This document shows positions 1 to 7,384 of a stretch of DNA of 7,604 bases, in pieces; position 1 is the stretch's first letter, and each line of letters opens with the position of its first letter. Source of the stretch: Odoribacteraceae bacterium (GTDB lineage: Bacteria > Bacteroidota > Bacteroidia > Bacteroidales > Marinifilaceae); the NCBI GenBank assembly GCA_031259905.1, contig JAIRKS010000174.1, positions 1-7,604 of the forward strand, written 5' to 3'. The notes under the pieces are model-generated. The model saw only the letters and a program-made list of their open reading frames with translations. It did not search any database and was not told where the DNA came from. The position numbers were made by a program, and so were the translations under genes.

Positions 1-147
1 GAAATTGAATTTGGGGCGTCCGAAATTGAATTTGGGGCGTCCGAAATTGAGTTTGGGACGTCCGAAATTGAGTTTGGGGCGTCCGAAATTGAGTTTGGGA
101 CGTCCGAAATTGAGTTTGGGACGTCCGAAATTGAGTTTGGGACGTCC
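1..147. repeat. Left 21-bp tandem repeat array, seven units
   Basis: Seven consecutive 21-bp units start at 1, 22, 43, 64, 85, 106 and 127 with no spacers. They differ at only two positions: unit position 9 (A in units 1-2, G afterwards) and unit position 16 (G in units 1, 2 and 4, A in units 3, 5, 6 and 7). The array stops sharply at 147; only a faint resemblance continues into 148-152. Across each unit junction lies TTTGGGACGTCCGAA, whose inner GGACGTCC is a perfect palindrome and whose 14-bp extension has a single mismatched pair. The plus strand reads EIEFGTS or EIEFGAS heptads and the minus strand GRPKLNF or GRPKFNF heptads, with no stop in any minus frame, as expected for a 21-bp repeat lacking stops. 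It lies beyond the 3' end of the operon and may extend left of the window. Contiguous identical units without unique spacers rule out CRISPR. Function is unknown. Confidence 0.97.
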
Positions 148-236
148 GTAATCGGGGGTCAGGCAGCAGGAACGGGAGGGGGGATTGCTTTTTTTTCGCC
201 GGGGATGGCGTTTGTTGTCGCGGGGGTTGTGGTGTT
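148..236. other. Intergenic stretch between left array and last gene
   Basis: This 89-base gap contains no gene. It holds a G6 run (178-183), a T8 run (189-196) and a short 4-bp hairpin (CGCC 197-200, GGCG 207-210, loop of 6). On the plus strand the hairpin is followed by TTTGTTGT. On the minus strand, where the operon ends, it is followed by A8 rather than a U tract. I therefore see no convincing intrinsic terminator for the operon here. Confidence 0.5.
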
Positions 237-1421
237 TTATTTCCCGGCGTCGAGGGGTTCGAGCGCGACGCGGGTGAAGGCGACGCGGGAGGGGATGTTT
301 CCGGGGGTGACGTCGCGCGGGTCGTCGGTGACGGGGACGGTCCAGTGGAGTTTGCCGGCGGGTGTGAAGCAGTAGAGGACGCCGGGGGTGACGTGGTCCC
401 TGGCGTCGGCGACGATGATTTCGCCGGTGCCGGGGTGGACGGCGATGCAGGAGGGGGTGCGGATGAGTTTGTCGGTGCCGTCGGTGATGAAGGAGCGGGT
501 GACGACGCGCCTGGAGCGGGTGTCGAGGATGGCGTAGGAGATGGCGTTGCTGTTGGTGAGGTGGCTCCAGGCGGTGCTGTAGATGTAGAGGGAGTCGCCG
601 CGGAGGGTCATGTCGGTGTTGGGGAGGTCGTCGAGGATGTCGACGAGGAGGTCGTCGCGGGTGTCTATGACGTATGTTTTGGAGGGGGTGTCTCGGTAGT
701 CGCCGCGGGAGGAGGCGTAGAGGTATCCGTGGTTGTCGAGCTGGAGTCGGTGGAGGTTGATGCCGGCGCGGATGGTTTTGATGACTTTGAAGGTGGGGAT
801 GTCGATGACGGAGATGGTCTGGTCGTAGCCAGGGAGGCGGTATCCGCCGGAGTTGGCGACGTATAGTTTGTTGCCGGCGATGGCCATTTCCTCGGGCTGG
901 TATCCGACGACGCAGGTGTCGATGACGCCGGCGTCGAGGCGGGCGGTGTCGAGGCGGGCGACGTATCCGAGGCGGGCGTTGGGGTCGATGAGGACGGGGC
1001 CGGCGTAGGAGGTGACGTAGGCGTGGGGGCCGTTGAAGGTGATGTAGCGGCAGTTGGGGATGGAGACGCGGGCGACGTGGCGCGCGTCGCGGAGGTTCAT
1101 GATTTCGACGAAGTGGGAGCAGTTGATGACGGCGTATAGTTTGCCGCCGTGTATTTGCAGGTCGTTGCCGACGTCGCCGAGTTGCTTGACGATGCCGGGG
1201 TTGCGTTCGGGGTAGATGTCGGCGGTGTAGGTGCCGGTTTGGTAGTCGAAGTAGTCGATGGTGGCCTTGTTCGTGCCCATGTTTCCCTCGTTGAGGAGGA
1301 AGAATCCCTTGATGTCGGCGGTTGTGCCGGCGATGACGGCGGTGGAGGCGGAGGCGGGGGCGGGTTCGTCCTGGCGGCAGGCGGCGAGGAGGAGGAGGGG
1401 GAGGAGGAGGCGTGGTTTCAT
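237..1421 (-). CDS. BtuG-like beta-propeller surface lipoprotein (DUF5074/YncE type)
   Basis: A 394-residue lipoprotein, probably anchored on the outer face of the outer membrane, where it would bind ligand above the partner receptor encoded just upstream. The start at 1421 gives a short lipoprotein signal peptide ending L12-A13-A14-C15, followed by R-Q-D-E, whose acidic pair is compatible with a Bacteroidota surface-export signal. From about residue 38 the sequence shows repeated beta-propeller blades typical of the YncE/DUF5074 group: FLLNEGNMGTNKATIDYFD (41-59), VGYQPEEMAIAGNKLYVAN (172-190), SVIDIPTFKVIKTI (204-217), FITDGTD (311-317) and IIVADARDHVTPGVLYCF (335-352). Length and content fit BtuG, the high-affinity cobalamin-binding lipoprotein paired with BtuB in gut Bacteroides. 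That ligand is inferred from family and neighbour, not shown by residues here. The ATG overlaps the receptor's stop (ATGA), so the two are probably made at matched levels. The same frame stays open upstream through the receptor gene, but that part is Arg/Pro/His-rich shadow and not coding. Confidence 0.88.
   Translation of the reverse strand: MKPRLLLPLLLLAACRQDEPAPASASTAVIAGTTADIKGFFLLNEGNMGTNKATIDYFDYQTGTYTADIYPERNPGIVKQLGDVGNDLQIHGGKLYAVINCSHFVEIMNLRDARHVARVSIPNCRYITFNGPHAYVTSYAGPVLIDPNARLGYVARLDTARLDAGVIDTCVVGYQPEEMAIAGNKLYVANSGGYRLPGYDQTISVIDIPTFKVIKTIRAGINLHRLQLDNHGYLYASSRGDYRDTPSKTYVIDTRDDLLVDILDDLPNTDMTLRGDSLYIYSTAWSHLTNSNAISYAILDTRSRRVVTRSFITDGTDKLIRTPSCIAVHPGTGEIIVADARDHVTPGVLYCFTPAGKLHWTVPVTDDPRDVTPGNIPSRVAFTRVALEPLDAGK
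1418..1421 (-). promoter_or_regulatory. ATGA stop/start overlap (translational coupling)
   Basis: On the minus strand the receptor gene's TGA (1420-1418) overlaps the lipoprotein gene's ATG (1421-1419) in the four bases ATGA. Such overlaps usually mean that ribosomes terminating on the first gene restart on the second. This supports a stoichiometric receptor and lipoprotein complex. No separate ribosome-binding site is evident. Confidence 0.8.
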
Positions 1422-3403
1422 GGGGTGATGTTTAGTTTTAGTTTCACGTTTGTGCCGGGCATGGGGTAGCACCTGACGACTTCGTACTGCTGGTCGAGGA
1501 TGTTGTTGATCTCGGCGGTGACGCGGGCGACGGCGCTTCCGGCACGGAAGGTGGCGGAGACGGCGGCGTCGTGGGTGTACCAGGGTTGGAGGTGGTTGGC
1601 GGGGATGTTGGCGACGGAGTCGTAGCGTTCGCCGGTGTAGATGAAGCTGTAGTTGATTGTCCAGGCGCGGTAGGCGACGCCGGCGACGAGTGAGGCGGCG
1701 TGACGGGGGATGTAGGGGATTTGCCCGCCGTGCCAGCGGTCGCCGGGTTCGGAGAGGTCGCGGGCGCGCTGGTAGGAGTAGGAGAGGCGCGGCGTGATTT
1801 CGACGTTGCCGGCGCGGGCGACGAGTCGCGCGGAGGCGTCGATGCCGCCGGCGTGTACGCGTCCGAGGTTGATCATTGTCCAGCGGAATTGGTTGGAGGT
1901 GGGCATGGCGATGATTTTGTTTTTGACGCGGTTGAGGTAGGCGTCTACTTGTATTTCGAGGCGCGGGACGGGGCGGGTGATGGTGATGCCGGCGTTGAGT
2001 TGCTCGACGTGTTCGGGTTGTAGTTCTTTGTTCCCGATGAATGTATAGTACAGGTCGTTGAACGTGGGTAGGCGGGAGGATTTTTTGTAGAAGGCGCGGG
2101 CGGTGATGCCCGGCGTGATTTCGGCGGAGGCGACGATGGAGGGGGAGAGGGTGTTGACGGTTCCGGCACGGGCGCCGGGTGCGCGGGTTTTGTCGCTGGC
2201 GAGGGTGTGCAGGAGGGAGGCTTGCAGGTCGAGGGAGGGGAGGTCGAGGGAGAGGGAGAGGGCGGTGAGGAACGTGTAGCGGGTGGGGCGGGCGAAGTCG
2301 ACGAGGTCGGCGTCGAGGGTATTGTACTGGATGTCGTTGGCGAGGGAGGCGTCGATGCGCGGGGCGATGGTGATGAGGTGCGCGAGGGAGGCGTAGATTT
2401 CTTGCTGGAGGTAGCGGTTGTCGACGTGCATGGTGGTGACGTCGAGGCGGGGGTCGGAGAGGTAGCGGAGGTAGTCGCGGGCGTACTTGGCGTTTGCCGC
2501 GAGGCTGTATCGCGCGGCGGGGTGTAGGCACGCGGTGACCTGGAGGAAGAGGTTGTTGTCCCATTGCCTGTCCTGGTGCTTGAACTTCCCGGGTTCTTCG
2601 CGGACGGACGCGCCGGGGTATCCTCGTTCGGAGCGATAGTGGTATAGTTTCGCGTTCCAGTCGTCTCCCCGGTTGTTTTTCCCGTGGATGGCTGCCTCGA
2701 GGCGGGCGGCGCGGAGGTCCCCGTTGCGGCGGGTCTCGGTGGTGTCGTAGCCGTTTTTCCTGGTGTAGGAGAATTTGTACCTCCCGGAGGTGTAGAGGTA
2801 CTCGGCGCTGGCGGAGAGGGCGAGGCGGGTGTTGACGCGGAATTCCCAGAGGACGGAGGGGTTGATGGTCGCGAACGAGCCTCCCTTGAGGGCGAGGTTG
2901 AGGCGATGGCGTTTGCCGTTGCCGTCGTCGAGGAGGGGGCGACGCGAGGTCATGTAGATGGCGCTGGCGGAGGCGTGGTCTTTCGCGGTTTGTAGGATGG
3001 CGCTTTTTTGGCCGTTGTAGACGGTGATGGCTTCCATGTTGTCGAGGGAGAAGCGTCCGAGGTCGATGACGCCGTTTTGCGCGTTTCCCAGCTCGATGCC
3101 GTCGTAGAAGACGCCGACGTGGTGGCTTCCCATGCCGCGGATGTTGACGGTTTTGAGGCCGCCGATGCCGCCGTAGTCTTTTACCTGGACGCCGGAGAAG
3201 TAGCGGACGGCGTCGGCGACGGAGTGGACGGAGAGGCGTTGGAGTTCTTTGCCGGCGAGGGATTGAACGGGGAGGATCTCCTGGCGGGCCTGGCGCCCGA
3301 GGACGATGACGGCATCGAGGTGTCGCGTGGAGTCTTGCCGCGCGACGGCGGGGAGGGCTGCCGCGAGGAGCGACGCGAGGAGGAGGTATTGTCTGGCGTG
3401 CAT
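1418..3403 (-). CDS. TonB-dependent outer-membrane receptor, BtuB-like
   Basis: A 661-residue TonB-dependent receptor that would import a scarce nutrient across the outer membrane using TonB/ExbBD energy. A Sec signal peptide spans about 1-21 (cleavage likely after A-V-A). A TonB-box-like stretch DAVIVLG follows at 30-36, then the plug domain (about 40-155) with VADAVRYFSGVQVKDYGG (62-79), the plug hallmark VNIRGMGSHHVGVFYDGIEL (86-105) and an MEAITVYNG segment (123-131). The rest, about 165-661, alternates as a 22-strand barrel. There is no N-terminal carboxypeptidase-like domain, and the protein is far shorter than SusC types (about 1000 residues), so it is a small-ligand receptor of the BtuB/siderophore class. 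The downstream DUF5074 lipoprotein favours a corrinoid ligand; heme or siderophore cannot be excluded. The C-terminus, KLKLNITP, lacks the usual terminal aromatic residue. It starts 24 nt after the AsmA gene ends, with no riboswitch in that gap. Confidence 0.93.
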   Translation of the reverse strand: MHARQYLLLASLLAAALPAVARQDSTRHLDAVIVLGRQARQEILPVQSLAGKELQRLSVHSVADAVRYFSGVQVKDYGGIGGLKTVNIRGMGSHHVGVFYDGIELGNAQNGVIDLGRFSLDNMEAITVYNGQKSAILQTAKDHASASAIYMTSRRPLLDDGNGKRHRLNLALKGGSFATINPSVLWEFRVNTRLALSASAEYLYTSGRYKFSYTRKNGYDTTETRRNGDLRAARLEAAIHGKNNRGDDWNAKLYHYRSERGYPGASVREEPGKFKHQDRQWDNNLFLQVTACLHPAARYSLAANAKYARDYLRYLSDPRLDVTTMHVDNRYLQQEIYASLAHLITIAPRIDASLANDIQYNTLDADLVDFARPTRYTFLTALSLSLDLPSLDLQASLLHTLASDKTRAPGARAGTVNTLSPSIVASAEITPGITARAFYKKSSRLPTFNDLYYTFIGNKELQPEHVEQLNAGITITRPVPRLEIQVDAYLNRVKNKIIAMPTSNQFRWTMINLGRVHAGGIDASARLVARAGNVEITPRLSYSYQRARDLSEPGDRWHGGQIPYIPRHAASLVAGVAYRAWTINYSFIYTGERYDSVANIPANHLQPWYTHDAAVSATFRAGSAVARVTAEINNILDQQYEVVRCYPMPGTNVKLKLNITP

Positions 3404-3427
3404 GTGGGTTTCCCGGTGTTAGCGCGG

Positions 3428-5881
3428 TTATTTTTTCTTGAACAACTTGTCGAATCCCTTGATGATTTCTTTTTGCACGTTGTCTTTTACCTGGTCGATG
3501 ACGGCTTTCCCGGTGACGGCTTTCCCGATCCTGAAGGTGGGTTTGTCGAGCGTGCCCCCGACGTTGACGGCGACGTCGACGCTCTTGATGCTGCCCGACC
3601 CGGGGACGACGGCGAGGAGCTGCTCGATGTCTTTGCCGAAGCGGGCGCGGTCGATGTTCACGGAAAGGGTGTAGTTGATCTCCCCGGTGACGGCTTGCGT
3701 GCCGTGTATCGTGGCGGGAAGGCCGGCGAGGCGCGTGGTGAAGGGGGCGACGGAGACGTTTCCTTTATCTACTTTGAAGTGGATGTCGAGGTTGGAGACG
3801 CGCAGCCGGCTGATCTCGTCGTTGTGCAGCAACGCGGCGAGTTGATCGAGCGCGGGGTTATCGTTGATCAGCACGTCGGCGACGGAGATCGTTCCTTCCC
3901 CGTCGAGGGTATTCATCACGGGATGCATCTCCCGGTCGAGGCGGGCGGCGAGGCGCGTCGCGGCGGAGACCTTTCCGCGGCAGTGCACGGCGATGGGCAG
4001 GGCCTCGCGGACGATGGAGAAGGCGTTGTACGCCTCGTCGAGGTCCACGGCGACGGCCCGCGCGCGGAGGTCGAAGCGGGGGACGGCCGCGTGATAACTC
4101 CCGTCGAGGATGACTTTGCCGCCGAGGGCCTCCATGTTCACGTCCTCCAGCGCGACGATCCCCTTGTTCGCCCGCGCCTTTCCGTCGAGATGCTTGACGA
4201 CGAGGTCGCCGAAGAGCAAGGTATCCACCCGCGCGTCGAGCGTGATCGAGAGGTTGTCCGGCACGCCGGCGATCTCCCCGTCCGCGTCGCCCGGCACGAT
4301 CTCTTTCCCGTCGCCGTCCTCGTCGATCAGCTCGTTCAGGTCGAGGCGGGAGGCGACGAGGGTAAAGCGTCCTTCCAGCGGCTTGCCGTTGAAGAGGTAG
4401 GGGAGGTAGTTGTCGAGCTGCCCGTCGACGAGCGCTTCCGAGGAGTTGACTTTCACCTGGAAGCCGGAGAAGTCCAGGCGCGTCGGCGCGACGGCGATCT
4501 TCCCCGCGGCGACGGTGATCCCGCCGGGGAATTGTTCGTTCTTGAAGCGGACGTCCTCCAGGGCGAGTTGCCCGCGGGCGTTGATCTTCCCGTACTCTCC
4601 TTTCTCGACGTCTTCGCGTTTCCCTTCGACGGAGAGGTTCGCGAGGATCGTCCCCCCGGCGTTGATCCCGGCGAACACGTTGTTCAGGCTCTCCAGGTGC
4701 AACGCGCCGTTGATCGTCCCGTGCAAGCGCGGCTCGCCGTCGTTCGTCACGTGCAGGGTGGCCTCTACGGGGTTACCGTCGGCGACGAGGGAGAGCCTGT
4801 TCACGTCCACGCTCGCGGCGGCGAGTTTCCCGCCGGGAGTCGCGACGCGGAGGTCGAGGTTAATCTTCTCGATGGCCACGGGGAGGTCGGGGAACGCGAC
4901 GCCGGCCTCCACCACGGTACACTGCAGGTCGACGGCGGGGAGGTGATCGCCGCGGTACTCTCCCTTCACGGTGGCTTGGAGGCGGACGTCGCCGGAGGCC
5001 TTGACGCCGTCGAGGAAGGGGCGGTAGTTTGCCGGTACTAATGCCAGCAACTCCTCGACACGCGTGCCGGTCGTCCCGGCGGAGAGGTCGAGGAGGTAGC
5101 CGTCGCCGGAGGCCGTGACGCTTCCCGCGAGGGTCAGCGCGAGGCCGTTCACGAGGAGCTTGCCTGGCTTCACGTCGAGGGAGAGGTCGCGCGGGTTGGC
5201 CGTGACGGTCGTCTCCCAGGCGATGTCGCCGCGGTCGGTCCACGCGACGCCCCCGGCGTGGAGGAAGACTTCCCTCGCCCGCAGGTGCAGGTTCATTCGC
5301 GCCTCCTTGCCGCCGACGATGCCGTCCAGCTCTACCGAGAGCGCACCGGCGCCGGCGTGCAGGTCGCCCGCGACGTCGCGGTACTCGGCGGCGAGGCGAT
5401 CGATGACGACGCGGTCGAGGCGGACGGAGATCTCGCCGCCCGTCTCCTCGCGCCCGTCTTTCCCGTCTTTCCCGTCGCCCGCGGCGACGAGGATGTTCCA
5501 GTTGGCCTTGCCGTCCGCGTCGACGCGTGCCGCGAGGCGGGCGTCTGCCAGCAGGAGGCGGCGGACGATGATCGCGTCGCCGACGACGAGCGACTTCAGG
5601 TTGACGGAGGCCTCAATGCGGGGGGCGAGCAACAGCGTGTCGTGTTCGCCGCCCGCCCCGGTGAGGGTAATGCCGGAGAGGGTGACGTTCAGGTTCGGGA
5701 AGTTCTCGAACATGTTCATGCTCATCTTGCCGATGGAGAGGCGCCCGTGGAGGTAACGCGCCGATTGGTGCTCGACGAGCCGGAGGATGTCGTCACGAAA
5801 GATGAAGGGGAGGGCGACCAGTACGCCGGTCGCGAGGAAGAGGGCGGAGAGGGTGAAGATGATGATCTTTTTCACGGGCAT
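3428..5881 (-). CDS. AsmA-family inner-membrane-anchored envelope protein
   Basis: An 817-residue AsmA-like protein. The family, including E. coli AsmA, TamB, YhdP and YdbH, forms long beta-groove bridges thought to carry phospholipids between inner and outer membranes. One N-terminal membrane helix (about 5-28, preceded by KK) would anchor it with the body in the periplasm. Family signatures seen are FPNLNVTLSGITL (61-73), NLKSLVVGDAIIVRRL (94-109) and the DGKANWNI segment (123-130). The AsmA C-terminal domain lies at about 640-770, with NVGGTLDKPTFRIG (773-786). The last 35 residues are rich in Lys and hydrophobic residues (IIKGFDKLFKKK) and look like an amphipathic helix. Two short in-frame repeats occur: DGKDGKDG near 136-143 and GKAVTGKAV near 786-794. 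The gene begins 14 nt after the protease gene's stop, so the two are almost certainly cotranscribed. Whether it serves the receptor pair or general envelope upkeep is unknown. Confidence 0.9.
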   Translation of the reverse strand: MPVKKIIIFTLSALFLATGVLVALPFIFRDDILRLVEHQSARYLHGRLSIGKMSMNMFENFPNLNVTLSGITLTGAGGEHDTLLLAPRIEASVNLKSLVVGDAIIVRRLLLADARLAARVDADGKANWNILVAAGDGKDGKDGREETGGEISVRLDRVVIDRLAAEYRDVAGDLHAGAGALSVELDGIVGGKEARMNLHLRAREVFLHAGGVAWTDRGDIAWETTVTANPRDLSLDVKPGKLLVNGLALTLAGSVTASGDGYLLDLSAGTTGTRVEELLALVPANYRPFLDGVKASGDVRLQATVKGEYRGDHLPAVDLQCTVVEAGVAFPDLPVAIEKINLDLRVATPGGKLAAASVDVNRLSLVADGNPVEATLHVTNDGEPRLHGTINGALHLESLNNVFAGINAGGTILANLSVEGKREDVEKGEYGKINARGQLALEDVRFKNEQFPGGITVAAGKIAVAPTRLDFSGFQVKVNSSEALVDGQLDNYLPYLFNGKPLEGRFTLVASRLDLNELIDEDGDGKEIVPGDADGEIAGVPDNLSITLDARVDTLLFGDLVVKHLDGKARANKGIVALEDVNMEALGGKVILDGSYHAAVPRFDLRARAVAVDLDEAYNAFSIVREALPIAVHCRGKVSAATRLAARLDREMHPVMNTLDGEGTISVADVLINDNPALDQLAALLHNDEISRLRVSNLDIHFKVDKGNVSVAPFTTRLAGLPATIHGTQAVTGEINYTLSVNIDRARFGKDIEQLLAVVPGSGSIKSVDVAVNVGGTLDKPTFRIGKAVTGKAVIDQVKDNVQKEIIKGFDKLFKKK

Positions 5882-5895
5882 GTTTTCAGGTGGGG

Positions 5896-7272
5896 CTACT
5901 TCATCGCCGGTATTGCCGGCTTATGCAGCAGCCGCCCGTCCGTCACGCGTGGCGAGGGCAACGAGAGCCACGTCACGCGATTTTCTTCAGGCTCTGCCGC
6001 CGGCACCTCCTCGCCGGTGATCAACTCGACGGCCTTCGCGAGCAGCGGGTCATCCGTCGTGCCGAGCGTTTTGAACGGCAGCGTCTCCTTGAGCAGGTAA
6101 TCGGGCGGCAGACCTTCCTTGAAATCCGTCTTCCCGTCCCGGTTCGCGAACTTGTACACCACCGGCAGCAGCAGCCAGTTCGCCAGCTCCTTTTCTGTCG
6201 GCGAGAACTCCATCATCGCCGTGTACTTCCCGCGCGTGCTATCGCCCACCTGCACGACGTCCATGTACGCCTCCAGCCCCACCACGAGCAGCTCCGACGC
6301 CGACGCCGATCCCCGTGACGTCAGCACGTACACCCGCTCGCGCGGCAGCGCCAGGTTATACTCCACCTCCCGGAAACGCGTCGCCAGCGCCGCGGCGAAC
6401 GTCCCCGGCGCCTCCCTCTCGGCCGCCTCCAGGTACGCCTGCAGCGGCGCGTTCCAGAGGTGATGGATCAACACGTTGCCGGCCGTCATTGCCGCCGGCG
6501 GGACGAGCGCGCTGCACAGTAGCGTCGTCACGTCCACCCCCCCGCCGGGGTTGTACCGCAGGTCGAGGACGAGATCCGTGATCCCCTCCGCCTTGAACGC
6601 CGTGAGCGCGTCGACAAGCTCCTGCTCGAAGTTGTTCACGAACCCGACGTAGAGCAGGTACCCGATCTTGTTCGTCCCGCGCGTCAGCACCTCGCGGGCG
6701 AGCACCGGGTTTTGCTCCATCTTCACCGACGCGAGCGTCACGCTTCCCGCCGCCGTGACCCTCTCCCCGTCGAGCGTGCCGAGCGATAGCTGCCGCGTCC
6801 CCGACGCGTACAGTTCCGTGTAGTTATCCATCACCAGCGTCGCGCCGTCCACCTCGAGGATGAAATCCCCCCGCTTCAACCCCGCCAGCGCCGCCGGCGA
6901 GCCGGGGTAGACGTAGTTAACGACGGCAAAGAGCGCCTCGCTGCCCGTGAATCGCCCGAAGGAGAGGTCGTAGCCGAACGTCTCGCCCGTGTAGTTGATC
7001 TCTTCCTCGAGGAATTTCTCCTTCTCGTCGGTGATGTACGACCACGCGTCGCCGGCGTCCAGCAGCGAGTAGAAGTACCCCGACGGCTCGACCTCGGCGC
7101 CTGCCGGCTCGTCGGGAACGTTACCGTTCCACAGGTAATAATCTTTCATCACCGCGTGGATGTACTCGTTCACTTTCTGCTGCTTTTCCTCGTCGCTGTT
7201 CACGTTCTTCTCGCACGAGATGAACAGCGCGGACAGCAGCGCGCTCGACAGGATGGTGTAAAATTTAGTCAT
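5896..7272 (-). CDS. S41-family (C-terminal-processing type) lipoprotein protease with PDZ domain
   Basis: A 458-residue envelope protease. The start at 7272 is preferred because it gives a lipoprotein signal (hydrophobic 4-19, lipobox F17-I18-S19-C20) and sits 23 nt after a well-formed promoter; an 18-codon-longer start at 7326 would overlap that promoter. After Cys20 comes a helical N-terminal region with the YYLWNGNVPDE motif (45-55) common in Bacteroidota S41 proteins. A PDZ domain follows (about 98-185, GLKRGDFILEVDG 131-143), then the S41 core with DLVLDLRYNPGGG (233-245). The nucleophile region is GSASASE (321-327). By spacing with D1 processing protease (25 residues), S324 and K349 in STRGKY form the Ser/Lys dyad, so the enzyme appears active. 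It would cleave periplasmic or surface proteins at C-termini; the substrate is unknown. It is the first gene of the operon. The tail after about 420 is Glu/Pro-rich and probably disordered. Confidence 0.93.
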   Translation of the reverse strand: MTKFYTILSSALLSALFISCEKNVNSDEEKQQKVNEYIHAVMKDYYLWNGNVPDEPAGAEVEPSGYFYSLLDAGDAWSYITDEKEKFLEEEINYTGETFGYDLSFGRFTGSEALFAVVNYVYPGSPAALAGLKRGDFILEVDGATLVMDNYTELYASGTRQLSLGTLDGERVTAAGSVTLASVKMEQNPVLAREVLTRGTNKIGYLLYVGFVNNFEQELVDALTAFKAEGITDLVLDLRYNPGGGVDVTTLLCSALVPPAAMTAGNVLIHHLWNAPLQAYLEAAEREAPGTFAAALATRFREVEYNLALPRERVYVLTSRGSASASELLVVGLEAYMDVVQVGDSTRGKYTAMMEFSPTEKELANWLLLPVVYKFANRDGKTDFKEGLPPDYLLKETLPFKTLGTTDDPLLAKAVELITGEEVPAAEPEENRVTWLSLPSPRVTDGRLLHKPAIPAMK

Positions 7273-7295
7273 GTGTGAAGTATTAAATGAGGTCG

Positions 7296-7327
7296 CTAAA
7301 GTAAGTATACCCGGCGAGACTACCAAA
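7296..7327 (-). promoter_or_regulatory. Bacteroidota-type promoter of the four-gene operon
   Basis: Read on the minus strand, TTTG (7327-7324) is followed after exactly 20 nt by TACTTTAG (7303-7296), which matches the -33 TTTG / -7 TAnnTTTG consensus with one mismatch in the -7 element. The implied start of transcription is about 7290, giving a leader of roughly 18 nt before the ATG at 7272. The leader is AT-rich and lacks a Shine-Dalgarno sequence, as is normal in this phylum. It is far too short for a riboswitch. No other good promoter was seen in the gaps between the genes. Confidence 0.7.
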
Positions 7328-7344
7328 CGCGCCCGCCGCCCGCT

Positions 7345-7384
7345 CGTCTGCGCCGACGGGCGGGGCGTCTGCGCGGACGGGCGA
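7345..7384. repeat. GC-rich 21-bp repeat pair at the inner edge of the right array
   Basis: The 18-bp block CGTCTGCGCSGACGGGCG occurs at 7345-7362 and again at 7366-7383, exactly 21 bp apart and differing at one base. Each copy contains a 14-bp near-palindrome (CGTC, GCGC centre, GACG) with one mismatched pair. The first copy can also fold with the sequence before it: GCCCG (7338-7342) and TCG (7344-7346) pair with CGA (7354-7356) and CGGGC (7357-7361) around a 7-nt loop. No U tract follows on either strand, so it is not an intrinsic terminator. It lies directly upstream of the operon promoter. Confidence 0.75.

Noticed and set aside
1..147. CRISPR array
   Set aside because: Units are 21 bp and directly adjacent with no unique spacers, and no cas genes are nearby; the same applies to the right array.
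1..147. Serial plus-strand promoters in the left array (TTTG in each unit, TGAGTTTG resembling TAnnTTTG)
   Set aside because: The gap between the two elements is 13 nt rather than about 20, and the -7-like box has a mismatch in its invariant TA.
189..218. Intrinsic terminator for the operon
   Set aside because: The stem is only 4 bp, and on the minus strand it is followed by A8, not a U tract.
1422..2564. Upstream extension of the lipoprotein reading frame as one 775-residue protein
   Set aside because: The extra part is Arg/Pro/His-rich, has no recognisable domain and lies out of frame inside the clearly coding receptor gene; the true start is the ATG with a lipobox at 1421.
3404..3427. 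Cobalamin riboswitch before the receptor gene
   Set aside because: The gap is 24 nt, far shorter than a cobalamin riboswitch, and no B12-box-like sequence is visible.
3008..5041. Long plus-strand open frame (677 codons) opposite the receptor and AsmA genes
   Set aside because: Its translation is a Val/Gly/Asp/Glu-rich low-complexity product typical of the antisense of GC-rich coding DNA, while both minus-strand genes show family motifs.
4860..5243. Minus-strand 127-codon open frame inside AsmA
   Set aside because: Arg/Pro-rich out-of-frame shadow of the AsmA gene with no motif.
5453..5479. Short in-frame repeats in AsmA (9-bp CCCGTCTTT copies here; a 15-bp repeat at 3500-3529)
   Set aside because: Only two to three copies in a lineage-variable loop and a C-terminal helix; ordinary coding-sequence slippage, noted in the gene entry.
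5258..6100. Plus-strand open frames across the AsmA/protease junction
   Set aside because: Acidic low-complexity antisense shadows; the opposite strand is fully explained by the two genes.
7273..7326. Earlier start for the S41 protease
   Set aside because: It would place the start inside the promoter and bury the lipoprotein signal peptide 18 residues in.
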